Below are positions 42,052 through 50,398 of a DNA stretch of 64,000 nucleotides, piece after piece. The DNA is from Actinomycetota bacterium. GTDB taxonomy: Bacteria; Actinomycetota; Acidimicrobiia; Acidimicrobiales; JAJPHE01. The notes beneath the pieces were generated by a model. It saw nothing but the letters and a program-made list of their open reading frames with translations, was not told the origin of the DNA and ran no database searches. The position numbers and the translations under genes are program-made. Positions within the stretch are counted from its first letter, which is position 1. Every line of letters starts with the position of its first letter. Location of the stretch: contig DAHUYE010000013.1 in assembly GCA_027315345.1 (NCBI GenBank), forward strand, positions 19,534 through 83,533, given 5' to 3'.

Positions 42052-43218
42052 CTGCCGAGTCTCCTGACGTGGGTACGGAGCCGGCCCATCCTCGGTTCCG
42101 TTGCCTCGGTCGTGGTCCTGGTGGTCCTGGTGGTCCTGCTGGCGGGCCCATGGCCGGCTCACGGCCAGGCCCACGCCGCCCAGCCGGCCCGGCCCCAGGG
42201 GGCCTCCAGGCCGGTCTTCGGCATCGCCTATCCGGGACTGTTCAGGGACACCCCGCCGAAACTGAGCCAGGTGATGCACGACGCCCGGGCTCTGGGCGTG
42301 ACCTACATCCGGGAACAGCTGAGCTGGGCATCCATCGAACCGACCCGCGGCCGGTATGACTGGGGGCCCTTCGACAGGGTGGTCACGGCCGTAGCGGCCA
42401 ACGGGCTCTCCCTGCTGGTCATCCTGGACTTCACCCCTGCTTGGGCCCGTGCGCCCGGCTGCCTGTCGATGGCCTGCCCGCCGGCCGTTCCCGCCCAGTT
42501 CGCCGCCTTCGCCCGTCTGGCCGCTCAGCGCTACTCGCGACAGGGCGTGCACGACTGGGAGATCTGGAACGAACCGAACACATCTGAATTCTGGAAGCCG
42601 GTCGCCAACCCGGCGACGTATTCGCAGCTGGCGGAGCTGACTGCCCGTGCCCTGCGGACGGTCGATCGTCACGCCCTCGTCATCTCTGGTGGCCTGGCTC
42701 CCGCCGCCGATCAGGACGGCAATATGGCTCCGGTCCGGTATCTGAGCCAACTCTGCGCCGACGGCGCCCTGGGGGTGGTGGACGCGGTGGGAATCCATCC
42801 CTACTCCTACCCGGTCCTGCCGGACTATCCGGCCCCATGGAACGCCTGGGCCCAGATGAACGACCAGCCCGTATCCGAGCGGACCGTCATCGACGGGTGT
42901 GGGTATCCCCATAAGCCCATCTGGATCACGGAGTACGGGGCGCCGACCAACGGGCCCGGTCCCGCCGCTAGCGCCGAGAACCCTGACCTGCGCGCCCATC
43001 CCAACCACGTCACGCCCCAGCTGCAGGCCGACATGGCGACCGAGGCCATCCAGATCACCTATCGGTCAGCATGGATCGGAGCCTTGTTCTGGTACTCCGG
43101 GATCGACCAGGGGACCATGGTGGCCCAGCCTTCCAACTTCTTCGGTCTGCGCCGTGCCGATGGCATGCCCAAGCCGGCCTGGTCGGCTCTGCGCCATGCC
43201 ATCGAGGCCGGCCCTTAG
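42052..43218 (+). CDS. Secreted glycoside hydrolase (GH39/GH5-like), second copy
   Basis: A 388-residue protein beginning at a CTG at 42052 preceded by AAAGGAGA at 6 nt. The start is supported because it gives a full signal peptide (basic LTWVRSRP, hydrophobic SVVVLVVLVVLLAG, then AHGQAHA). A later GTG (42112) would remove the basic part. The barrel shares GVTYIREQLSW, LDFTPAWARAPG, VHDWEIWNEPN and PIWITEYGAPTNGPG with the protein at 35281. The acid/base and nucleophile Glu are both present. It ends the plus-strand glycan operon and converges on the flippase gene. Confidence 0.87.
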   Translation: MPSLLTWVRSRPILGSVASVVVLVVLVVLLAGPWPAHGQAHAAQPARPQGASRPVFGIAYPGLFRDTPPKLSQVMHDARALGVTYIREQLSWASIEPTRGRYDWGPFDRVVTAVAANGLSLLVILDFTPAWARAPGCLSMACPPAVPAQFAAFARLAAQRYSRQGVHDWEIWNEPNTSEFWKPVANPATYSQLAELTARALRTVDRHALVISGGLAPAADQDGNMAPVRYLSQLCADGALGVVDAVGIHPYSYPVLPDYPAPWNAWAQMNDQPVSERTVIDGCGYPHKPIWITEYGAPTNGPGPAASAENPDLRAHPNHVTPQLQADMATEAIQITYRSAWIGALFWYSGIDQGTMVAQPSNFFGLRRADGMPKPAWSALRHAIEAGP

Positions 43219-43226
43219 CGGTCCGT

Positions 43227-44507
43227 TCACCCCTGGACCAGCTCGGGGAGATTGGTTGCCGGGCGCCGAACGTGGATCAGAAGGGCGGCGGCCCCGATAG
43301 CCCCGGACACCAGGTTGCCCGCCGCCCAGGACACGGCGGCCCAGATCAGTCCCATGTGGATGGTGACGGCCACCAGGGCGACGGTGACGGCCGCCCAGGC
43401 GGCATTGGAGACCATGAGAGCCACCAGGCGGTCCCGCACCCGCAGGAGGGCGGTGGTCCAGTAATTGAGGATCACGGCCGGAGTCGAGGCGGCCAGGATC
43501 TGCAGGTTGGCGGTTCCGTGGGCCGCGTAGGCCGGCCCGAAGATGTAGAGGATCCAGTGGGCTCCGGCACCGAGCACGATTGCTCCGGGGATCAGAACCA
43601 ACACCTGCAGCCTGGCCGATCGGAAGGCCAGTTCCCCAATCCGGGCGTTCCGCTGGGCGCCTTCCGCGAAGAGCGACTGGCTGGCGGCGAACGAACCGAC
43701 ATACAACAAATTGGCTGCCTGCAGCCCCAGGTAGAAATAGCCACCGGTGGCGGCCCCCAGATCGCGCACCGCGAATAGGGGCAGGCACACCACCGGGATC
43801 ATCGACAGGACGGCGGCGATGTAATTGGCTGCTCCGAAGGCACGGACCCGATTCAGTGACGACCGGGAGATCTGTGCGGCCGGCCGATAGTTGAAGCGCG
43901 TCATCATCAGGACAATGCTGGCGACCACCGCCGCCGCCGCTCCGACCCCGAAGGCGGCGAAGAGGCCAAACGCACCCAGCCCCACCAGAGCTACCGGAAG
44001 CACCAGGCGAATGCCGGTCTGCAGGACTCCGTCCACGAAAAAGTTGTAGATGGCGGCACGCCTGGCGATGAAGACCGAATCGGTCAGCAGATTCACCGAC
44101 CCGAAGGCCAGGAAAGCGACCACTGCAACCGCCTCCGGCCAGGAGGCGCGCAGCGGGCGCAACTCCGGGACGAAGTCCGGGATGAAGGCGATGTAGAGGG
44201 CGCCCATGACCAGAGCGGCCATGAAGACCATGGTCAGTCCGGTGTTTATCTCCGCGTCCGGCTCCTCCGAGGTGGGTAGGTACCGTACGAAGGTGGTGTT
44301 GAAGCCCAGTTGGCTGACGTATCCGACCAACACGGCCCCGGTAACGAGCGCCGTAGCCACGCCGACGGCCCGAGCCGGATAGAGGTGAGCACCGAGGATC
44401 CAGAACAGGAATCCGAGGAGGCCCATGGAGGCATTGGACAAGGAGATGAAGAACGAGTTCTTCACCAGACTGTCGCCGGCCAGTCGTGCTCGGAGGGCCG
44501 CTAACAC
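43227..44507 (-). CDS. Polysaccharide flippase (Wzx/MATE-like)
   Basis: A 426-residue protein with about twelve membrane segments. It starts ALRARLAGDSLVKNSFFISLSN and shows VGVATALVTGAVLVGYVSQLG and LTDSVFIARR, typical of the MurJ/Wzx superfamily. It would move the lipid-linked repeat unit across the membrane. It is the last gene of the minus-strand glycan operon and lies 7 bp after the membrane glycosyltransferase gene. Confidence 0.88.
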   Translation of the reverse strand: MLAALRARLAGDSLVKNSFFISLSNASMGLLGFLFWILGAHLYPARAVGVATALVTGAVLVGYVSQLGFNTTFVRYLPTSEEPDAEINTGLTMVFMAALVMGALYIAFIPDFVPELRPLRASWPEAVAVVAFLAFGSVNLLTDSVFIARRAAIYNFFVDGVLQTGIRLVLPVALVGLGAFGLFAAFGVGAAAAVVASIVLMMTRFNYRPAAQISRSSLNRVRAFGAANYIAAVLSMIPVVCLPLFAVRDLGAATGGYFYLGLQAANLLYVGSFAASQSLFAEGAQRNARIGELAFRSARLQVLVLIPGAIVLGAGAHWILYIFGPAYAAHGTANLQILAASTPAVILNYWTTALLRVRDRLVALMVSNAAWAAVTVALVAVTIHMGLIWAAVSWAAGNLVSGAIGAAALLIHVRRPATNLPELVQG

Positions 44508-44514
44508 CGGTCTC

Positions 44515-46878
44515 TCACCGGTATACGGCCACGGTGCCGTTGGTGTAGATCAAATTCTTGGCCGAATTCAAAATGGAGGTGGGGTACTTCAACCAGATCT
44601 CATAGCCGTCGGAGGTGAAGGCGCTCTTGTCATCGGTCGTGTTGGTGTAGCCGAGGATGACATAGGCGTCGCGATGGACGTCGGCTGGATAGTCGAGGTT
44701 GAAAGCGCGTAGTCCACCCAGGCTGCGGGCCAGGCCGAACAGGGCGTTGTCAACCTGGATGTCCGGATACGGGGTCGATTGGTTGGCCAGGTCCACGAGC
44801 CAGGTGACTCCGGCCACGTCCTGAGGGTGCAGGTACAGCTGGTCGTAGTAGTCACCGGCGTTGTTCAATTGCAGCTGGGGCCCATAGCCGCCGATCAGCT
44901 GCGGGACAAAGCCGCTGGTGCTGGCAAAGAGCCCGAGGCTGAGGGCGGCGGCGGCCTCGGGGGCCCGCCGGCTCCTTAGACCACCCAGGAGACTCACCGC
45001 GCCCAGGCCGGCCACCGGGCCCAGGAGGAACAGGGCCTGCTGCAGCGAGCGGCCCACCCCGTAGTCGGACGTGGCGGCCGGAACGGCCACCTGCACGACC
45101 AGGACGGTCCCGACCCCGACGGCGATGAGCAGGGCGTCTGTGTTCCAGACCGTGCGGAAGCGGTGGGACAGGAGGAGCCTGAGCATCCCCACGCCCAGAA
45201 GGAGCTGCAGGCCGAAGGCGGCCACCAGCCGCCACAGCCGGTTTATGAGGTTGGCGCCGTGCTCAGAACCTCCAACGGCGCGGCCCAGGGCAGTGACAGG
45301 CAGCATGTCCGCCGGGATCTGGGGAGAGACCGCCGCGCTTGGAGGAGGCGAGGGGATGTAGGCGCTGGGACGGTGGGCCCTGACTGCGGCCAGGCTGGCG
45401 AAGAGGTCGTTGAGGGCCTGCTGCTGGGACTTGCGGTGGAGACTGATGATCCCGGTCTGGGCGACCGTACTGGCCCCGGTCTGGCCATAGCCCTTGAGAC
45501 CGTTGATCAACTCTGTCTTGAGAGGTGAGAAGGCTTGATTCACGGCCAGGTTCCACACGCCGATCACGAGAACCAGGATCGCCACCAGCCTCCACTTCAG
45601 AGCTCGCTCCGGCCGGCTGGGGCAGGGATCGTCCTTCGGGCTCCAGCCGCGGTCGAGGAAGCGGGGAAGGCGCGCCACGATCGGCCGGGCCAGAAGGGCG
45701 ATGAAGAAAGCGGCCAGTGTGAAGTACGAGGTGGAGTAATGGCTGATGACGATCCCGGTCGCCAGGAGGGCGAAGACGCGGTGACGGCTCCGCAGCGGGT
45801 ACTCGTTGCTGACCAGGACCAGGATGGCGGCACCGAAGAAGAGCATGCCGAGTTCCTGGCGATTCAGCATCGGCATGTCCTCGAGGTAGGCCACGAAGCC
45901 CAGAAAGAAGGTCACCGAGAGAAGGGCCAGGGTCTGGGAGCTGATACGACGGCCGAGGTAGTAGACGAGGACCGCGCCTTGGGCGAAGAAGCCCTGGAAG
46001 GCGACCTTGTAGAGGTAAGGGGGGAAGGCCCGCGTCCAACGCAACAGGATGGTGGGCAGGATGGTGATACTCAGACAGCTGTTGTAGCCATCGGTGGAGC
46101 TCGGACTCCAGCGGCCCCTGGCGGCTGTATTGAGAAAGACCTCCATTTCGTGCTGGATGTCATGACCCGTCGTAAACCAGCCCCGCAGTGAGGTCATGAG
46201 GAGAAGGGCCAGGGCCAGGCCGTATATCACCACCGGTACGGCCGCCTCATCGAGGCTCTGGCGCCACAGGAAGACCAGGCCGAGGCTGACCAGAACCACC
46301 CCGATGTCGAAGGTGGTCAGACCCCCCCCTCCGCCGTTGTTGAGCCGGGTGGCTCCCAGGGCTGCCATCGTCACGCTGCCGACGGCCAGAATCACACAGC
46401 TTCTCTCCCGCCATCCCCAGCCGAGGCCCAGCGGCACGGCCAATCGCGACGGCATGTCTCTCACCGCCCCCAGGGCCAGCACCAGATCAAGGAGATCGGT
46501 GAAGGCGAAGACGGGTCCGGTGTTCAGAGGGTGGGTGAGCCCCAGGTGAGGCAGGATGGTGTCGGCCACCAGCCCGACCAGCATCAGGGCCAGGAGGCTG
46601 AACAGGACGCTGAGGATGATGCGCTCACCCCATTCGCGCCACCCCCAAAGCCGCCCCGACAGGCGGTAGACCAGAAAGATCAGCGGACCCAGCAGGCCGG
46701 CCAGGCCCAGAGCGGGCGTCAGAATGGGAACGTGGGCGCCGCCCAGGAGAAGCAGCTGCGGAAGGGCCGCCACCGTTCCGAGCCAAACCAGCACGTGTGC
46801 ACGTTTCAGGTAAAGGACCGCTCCAGAGCCATTGCCGGCGGCCCGGGCCGTCAGGTCTGTCGTCTTCGGCATGGTCAT
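44515..46878 (-). CDS. Large polytopic membrane protein (DUF2206-like, glycan polymerase/GT-C candidate)
   Basis: A 787-residue protein with more than a dozen membrane segments and a C-terminal soluble region of about 150 residues. After the seventh segment comes WFTTGHDIQHEMEVF then YNSCLSITILPTILL, resembling the acidic first-loop motif of DUF2206/GT-C transferases that use polyprenyl-P-sugars. It is in the right place for a polymerase or late glycosyltransferase between flippase and GT4 genes. The ATG at 46878 overlaps the upstream gene's stop (ATGA) and has AGGAGA. Confidence 0.72.
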   Translation of the reverse strand: MTMPKTTDLTARAAGNGSGAVLYLKRAHVLVWLGTVAALPQLLLLGGAHVPILTPALGLAGLLGPLIFLVYRLSGRLWGWREWGERIILSVLFSLLALMLVGLVADTILPHLGLTHPLNTGPVFAFTDLLDLVLALGAVRDMPSRLAVPLGLGWGWRERSCVILAVGSVTMAALGATRLNNGGGGGLTTFDIGVVLVSLGLVFLWRQSLDEAAVPVVIYGLALALLLMTSLRGWFTTGHDIQHEMEVFLNTAARGRWSPSSTDGYNSCLSITILPTILLRWTRAFPPYLYKVAFQGFFAQGAVLVYYLGRRISSQTLALLSVTFFLGFVAYLEDMPMLNRQELGMLFFGAAILVLVSNEYPLRSRHRVFALLATGIVISHYSTSYFTLAAFFIALLARPIVARLPRFLDRGWSPKDDPCPSRPERALKWRLVAILVLVIGVWNLAVNQAFSPLKTELINGLKGYGQTGASTVAQTGIISLHRKSQQQALNDLFASLAAVRAHRPSAYIPSPPPSAAVSPQIPADMLPVTALGRAVGGSEHGANLINRLWRLVAAFGLQLLLGVGMLRLLLSHRFRTVWNTDALLIAVGVGTVLVVQVAVPAATSDYGVGRSLQQALFLLGPVAGLGAVSLLGGLRSRRAPEAAAALSLGLFASTSGFVPQLIGGYGPQLQLNNAGDYYDQLYLHPQDVAGVTWLVDLANQSTPYPDIQVDNALFGLARSLGGLRAFNLDYPADVHRDAYVILGYTNTTDDKSAFTSDGYEIWLKYPTSILNSAKNLIYTNGTVAVYR

Positions 46879-48020
46879 CTCCTGTCCGTGGTGAGATGGT
46901 CGCGTACCAGCCGGTCGTAGGCATCAGCGGTACGACGCCAGGTGTAGCGGTGCTGGACCGCCTCCTGGCCCCGCCGGCCCAGGTTTGAAGCCTCCACTGG
47001 ATCGTCCAGGAGCCGGGCCATGGCCCGGGCCAGGGCGGGCGGGTCCCGGGGTGGCGCCAGCACCCCCCCTCCGGTGTCATCGATGACACCGGGGATGCCG
47101 CCGGCGCGGGTTCCGATCACCGGTGTGCCACAGGCCATTGCCTCGATGAGAACCATTCCAAAGGATTCGGCCGCCGTCTCGGAAGCCAGGACCAGGGCGC
47201 TGGCAGCCTGGTAGGCCCGGGCCAGGTCGGACCCGTCCAGCCGGCCGGTGAACTCCACCCGGTCATCCAAACCAATTTGGGCGGCCTCACGGCGGTGGTC
47301 CTCGACGGCGTCGCCGTCCCCAACCAGCTGGAGCCGAGCCTGCGGGTGGGTGGCAGCCAGGATCCCCATGGCCCGGAGGAGCGTGGAGACTCCCTTCCAG
47401 GCCGAGTCCCGGTCCATGCGGCCCACGTAGACAAGCTGGCCCGGACGCCGGATGGAGTCGAGGTCGGGACGAAATACGGACGTGTCGACACCCGGAGGGA
47501 TGTATTCCACTTTGCCCTCCGGGATATAGGGCTCCTCCGCCACGGCCGGGCCGGTCACGACCACGGCGGCGGACCTGCGCAAAACCCGGGGAAGCACGGA
47601 GGTCTCATAGCCTGCGATGACCGTGTCGGTCCATCCCCCCTTCTTCAGCGACCCCGAGTGGTAGGTGGCGAGGAGGGGAATGGACGGCGGGGTCGTGAGG
47701 CTCACCAGGTCCGGCAGTCCCGGTTGGGGGGCGTGGGTGTTGATCAGGTCGGGTCTCTCGCTCAGGATGACCCTTCTCAACTGCCACAACCAAGTGGGCG
47801 ATAGGGGAGCCGATGACAGGCTGGCCCAGGTGGGCACCCGGACCACCTTTACCTCGCCGACGCGGTCGGACTGGATCCTCGAACGCGAAGGTCCGGTGGT
47901 GAGGACCGTGACGACGTGGCCGTGTCTCTCGGCCAGACCCTTGGCCAACTCGAACACGTAGCGTTCCACCCCGCCTGTGCGAGGGTAGAAGTGAGAACTG
48001 GCGATCAACACCCTGCTCAT
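46875..48020 (-). CDS. GT4 glycosyltransferase
   Basis: A 381-residue GT-B enzyme: VLIASSHFYPRTGGVERYVFE, THAPQPGLPDL, LVYVGRMDRDSAWKGVSTLL and SETAAESFGMVLIEAMACGTP (E-x7-E) with VIGTRAGGIPG. Full length for the family. Co-transcribed with the membrane protein (4-bp overlap) and 12 bp after the small gene upstream. Confidence 0.92.
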   Translation of the reverse strand: MSRVLIASSHFYPRTGGVERYVFELAKGLAERHGHVVTVLTTGPSRSRIQSDRVGEVKVVRVPTWASLSSAPLSPTWLWQLRRVILSERPDLINTHAPQPGLPDLVSLTTPPSIPLLATYHSGSLKKGGWTDTVIAGYETSVLPRVLRRSAAVVVTGPAVAEEPYIPEGKVEYIPPGVDTSVFRPDLDSIRRPGQLVYVGRMDRDSAWKGVSTLLRAMGILAATHPQARLQLVGDGDAVEDHRREAAQIGLDDRVEFTGRLDGSDLARAYQAASALVLASETAAESFGMVLIEAMACGTPVIGTRAGGIPGVIDDTGGGVLAPPRDPPALARAMARLLDDPVEASNLGRRGQEAVQHRYTWRRTADAYDRLVRDHLTTDRR

Positions 48021-48032
48021 TCGGCCGGACCC

Positions 48033-48527
48033 TCAGGCGAAGCGCAGAAGTAGGTGGATCTCCTCGCCGGAGCCGATGCTTACCTCAAGCATGGCGGTGG
48101 AGCCGGGCACGCCCGGGCGGACCACGACCGAGCGTTGAGCCGCCACCCCCTCGGCCAGACCCAGGCTGGACTGGGTGAGAAGACGGGTGACGCCGGCCGA
48201 CACCAGGGACACTGTCACTTCGTAGTTCCGGTAGGCACCGGTGTGGTTAACGACGGTATAGCCGATTGATTGCGGCGCTCTTCCGACGACGCCGGAGGCG
48301 ATGGCCACTGGGTCGGAGAAATACAGCTCGGTGAAGGGTGTGGGTTGCTCGCTGACCGACATCAGCACCTGCCGGCGCAACGACGGCCAGGTTCGCACCA
48401 AAGCGGCGACGTTACCGAGAAGCAGTAGTGCCACCATCAGGCCCAGGACCCGGGGGCCCCGGGTGCGCCGGGCCCGAAGACTCAGGCCCGAACCACCATG
48501 GCGTCGCCCTGCCCGCCTCCTCCACAC
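48033..48527 (-). CDS. Membrane-anchored extracytoplasmic protein (DUF1616-like)
   Basis: Up to 164 residues: an Arg-rich N-terminus, one membrane segment (VLGLMVALLLLGNVAALV) and a beta-rich outside domain (FTELYFSDP, SIGYTVVNHTGAYRNYEVTV, SIGSGEEIHLLLRF). The NHTGxxxxYxVxV motif resembles the extracellular DUF1616 domain found in archaeal and actinobacterial surface-glycan loci. The GTG at 48527 overlaps the thiolase gene; ATG 48437 is possible, but the basic residues before the membrane segment favour the longer form. Confidence 0.6.
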   Translation of the reverse strand: MWRRRAGRRHGGSGLSLRARRTRGPRVLGLMVALLLLGNVAALVRTWPSLRRQVLMSVSEQPTPFTELYFSDPVAIASGVVGRAPQSIGYTVVNHTGAYRNYEVTVSLVSAGVTRLLTQSSLGLAEGVAAQRSVVVRPGVPGSTAMLEVSIGSGEEIHLLLRFA

Positions 48528-49660
48528 AGGGCCGCCACGCCGGTCCCGCCACCCCGTCTCCGCAGCTCGTGGAGAATGGTGATGGCAAGGCGCGCACCGG
48601 ACATACCCACCGGGTGGCCCAGGGCGATGGCGCCCCCGTTCACATTGACGATCTCCTCGGACAGGCCCAGGTCATCCATGGAGGCGACCCCGACTGCTGC
48701 GAAGGCCTCGTTGAACTCCCAGAGGTCGACGTCTCCGACCTTCAGCCCGGCCTTGTCCAGCGCCTGCCGGGACGACCGGGAGGGCTGGGTGAGGAGGGAC
48801 GGATCCGGTCCGGCCACCTGTCCATAGGAGAGAATCTCGCCCAGGGGGCTGACTCCGATCGACTCGGCTCGGGCCTTGGACATGACCACCACGGCGGCGC
48901 CACCGTCCGAGATCTGGCTGGCGTTGCCGGCGGTGATGGTGCCATCGGCCTCGAAGGCCGGCCGCAGGGCGGACAGGCTCTCGGCTGTCGTGCCGGGCCG
49001 CACCCCCTCATCGGTGTCAACCATGATGGGGTCCCCACGCCGTTGGGGCACCGGCACGGGCACGATCTCCTCAGCCAGTCGCCCATCCTTCTGAGCGGCC
49101 GATGCCCGCTCATGGGAGGCGGCGGCCAGGGCGTCCTGCCGCTCCCTGGAGATCTCCTTGGCCCGGCTGTACCGCTCGGTACCCAGACCCATGGCGCAGA
49201 GATCGAAGGCGCAGAAGAGGCCGTCGTACATCATCGAGTCGATGACCTTGGCGTCCCCCAGCCGCAGGCCGGCCCTAGCCCCCGGCAGGAGGTAGGGAGC
49301 CTGAGTCATGGATTCCATGCCCCCGGCCACCACGACCTCGGCCTCGCCCGCTTGGATCAAGAGGTCGGCCAGGTAGATGGCGTTGAGTCCCGAGAGGCAG
49401 ACCTTGTTCACCGTCGTGGCCGGGACGGTCATCGGGATCCCGGCCTTGACCGCGGCCTGGCGGGCCGTGATCTGGCCGGCTCCGGCCTGGAGGACCTGGC
49501 CCATGAAGACGTAGTCGACCTGATCAGGCTGGAGGCCGGCCCGTTCGAGGGCGGCGGCTATAGCGATTCCTCCGAGGTCGACGGCCGCCATGTCGGCGAA
49601 GGCACCCGACATCTTTCCTATGGGCGTGCGGGCCCCTGAGACGATCACCGATCCAGCCAT
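48482..49660 (-). CDS. Acetyl-CoA C-acetyltransferase (thiolase)
   Basis: A 392-residue biosynthetic-type thiolase. The nucleophile is Cys in NKVCLSGLNAIYLAD; NEAFAAV, GGAIALGHPVGMSGAR (His) and CGGGGQGDAM (second Cys) complete the site. It condenses two acetyl-CoA to acetoacetyl-CoA or cleaves it. Next to methylmalonyl-CoA epimerase and with the MeaA-type mutase at 61659, it could feed the ethylmalonyl-CoA pathway. The ATG at 49660 follows GGAGG. Divergent from the epimerase gene. Confidence 0.93.
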   Translation of the reverse strand: MAGSVIVSGARTPIGKMSGAFADMAAVDLGGIAIAAALERAGLQPDQVDYVFMGQVLQAGAGQITARQAAVKAGIPMTVPATTVNKVCLSGLNAIYLADLLIQAGEAEVVVAGGMESMTQAPYLLPGARAGLRLGDAKVIDSMMYDGLFCAFDLCAMGLGTERYSRAKEISRERQDALAAASHERASAAQKDGRLAEEIVPVPVPQRRGDPIMVDTDEGVRPGTTAESLSALRPAFEADGTITAGNASQISDGGAAVVVMSKARAESIGVSPLGEILSYGQVAGPDPSLLTQPSRSSRQALDKAGLKVGDVDLWEFNEAFAAVGVASMDDLGLSEEIVNVNGGAIALGHPVGMSGARLAITILHELRRRGGGTGVAALCGGGGQGDAMVVRA

Positions 49661-49745
49661 GGACACCTACCTCCAGTTACAGGGACCGCGATTCTAAGGG
49701 CTCACCCCTCGGTTGCCCCAAGTCGGCGCCGGTCGAGCCGGGACC

Positions 49746-49788
49746 GACCCGGAAAGGACCCGGAAAGGACCCGGAAAGGACCGGGAAC
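49746..49788. repeat. 11-bp tandem repeat in the thiolase/epimerase promoter region
   Basis: Three perfect copies of GACCCGGAAAG and a fourth altered one (GACCGGGAAC) end directly before the TAAGGT hexamer of the epimerase gene. The 11-bp period is about one helical turn, so the copies face one side of the DNA and could bind a regulator. Confidence 0.75.
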
Positions 49789-49803
49789 TAAGGTCCCGGC
49801 TCC

Positions 49804-50232
49804 ATGACCCCCGACCAACGGGCCGACGCCGGCCTGCTCACAGAGATCGATCATGTCGCGATTGCCGTCCGGGACCTCGAAGCGGCCATTTCCTACTATG
49901 CGGACACCTTCGGAGCCACGGTGTCCCACCGGGAGCGGATCGAGTCCGATGGCGTCGAGGAGGCCCTCATCCGGGTGGCCGACAGCTACATCCAGCTGCT
50001 CACCCCCACCACTCCGGACTCCCCGGTGGCCCGGTACCTGGAGCGGAAGGGCGAGGGCATCCACCACGTCGGCTATCGGGTTGCGGACTGCGGAGCCGCT
50101 CTCCAGGCGGTCAGGGATGCCGGGGGCCAGCTCATCGACCAGACTCCCCGGCCAGGTTCCCGGGGGACCACGGTGGCCTTCGTCCACCCCAAGGCGGCCT
50201 TCGGCACCCTCATCGAGCTGGTCCAGGAGTAA
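49804..50232 (+). CDS. mce: Methylmalonyl-CoA epimerase
   Basis: A 142-residue vicinal-oxygen-chelate protein. IDHVAIAVRDLEAAISYY (metal His), IQLLTPTTPDSPVARYL, GIHHVGYRVADC (His) and GTLIELVQE (metal Glu) are family signatures. It interconverts the (R) and (S) epimers of methylmalonyl-CoA (and, in some bacteria, ethylmalonyl-CoA). TAAGGT ends 9 nt before the ATG. The functional partners (carboxylase, mutase) are at 58446-63599. Confidence 0.92.
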   Translation: MTPDQRADAGLLTEIDHVAIAVRDLEAAISYYADTFGATVSHRERIESDGVEEALIRVADSYIQLLTPTTPDSPVARYLERKGEGIHHVGYRVADCGAALQAVRDAGGQLIDQTPRPGSRGTTVAFVHPKAAFGTLIELVQE

Positions 50233-50398
50233 CCGCCGGTCCGGGGTTCCTCTCCGCGGCTTGAGCCTCGATCGTGGTGGGTTAGGGGTTTTTAGTAATT
50301 TCGGGGAAGGAGTTCGGGGCTGCCCGGCGAACCTAGACACTGGGAGTGAGTGCCAAGGGAGAGTTGGGAGTTCTGGGGGCCACGAAAGGGGTCCGTCG

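Noticed and set aside
48428..49639. A 403-codon plus-strand frame opposite the thiolase gene
   Set aside because: No domain; the thiolase on the other strand has its full active site.
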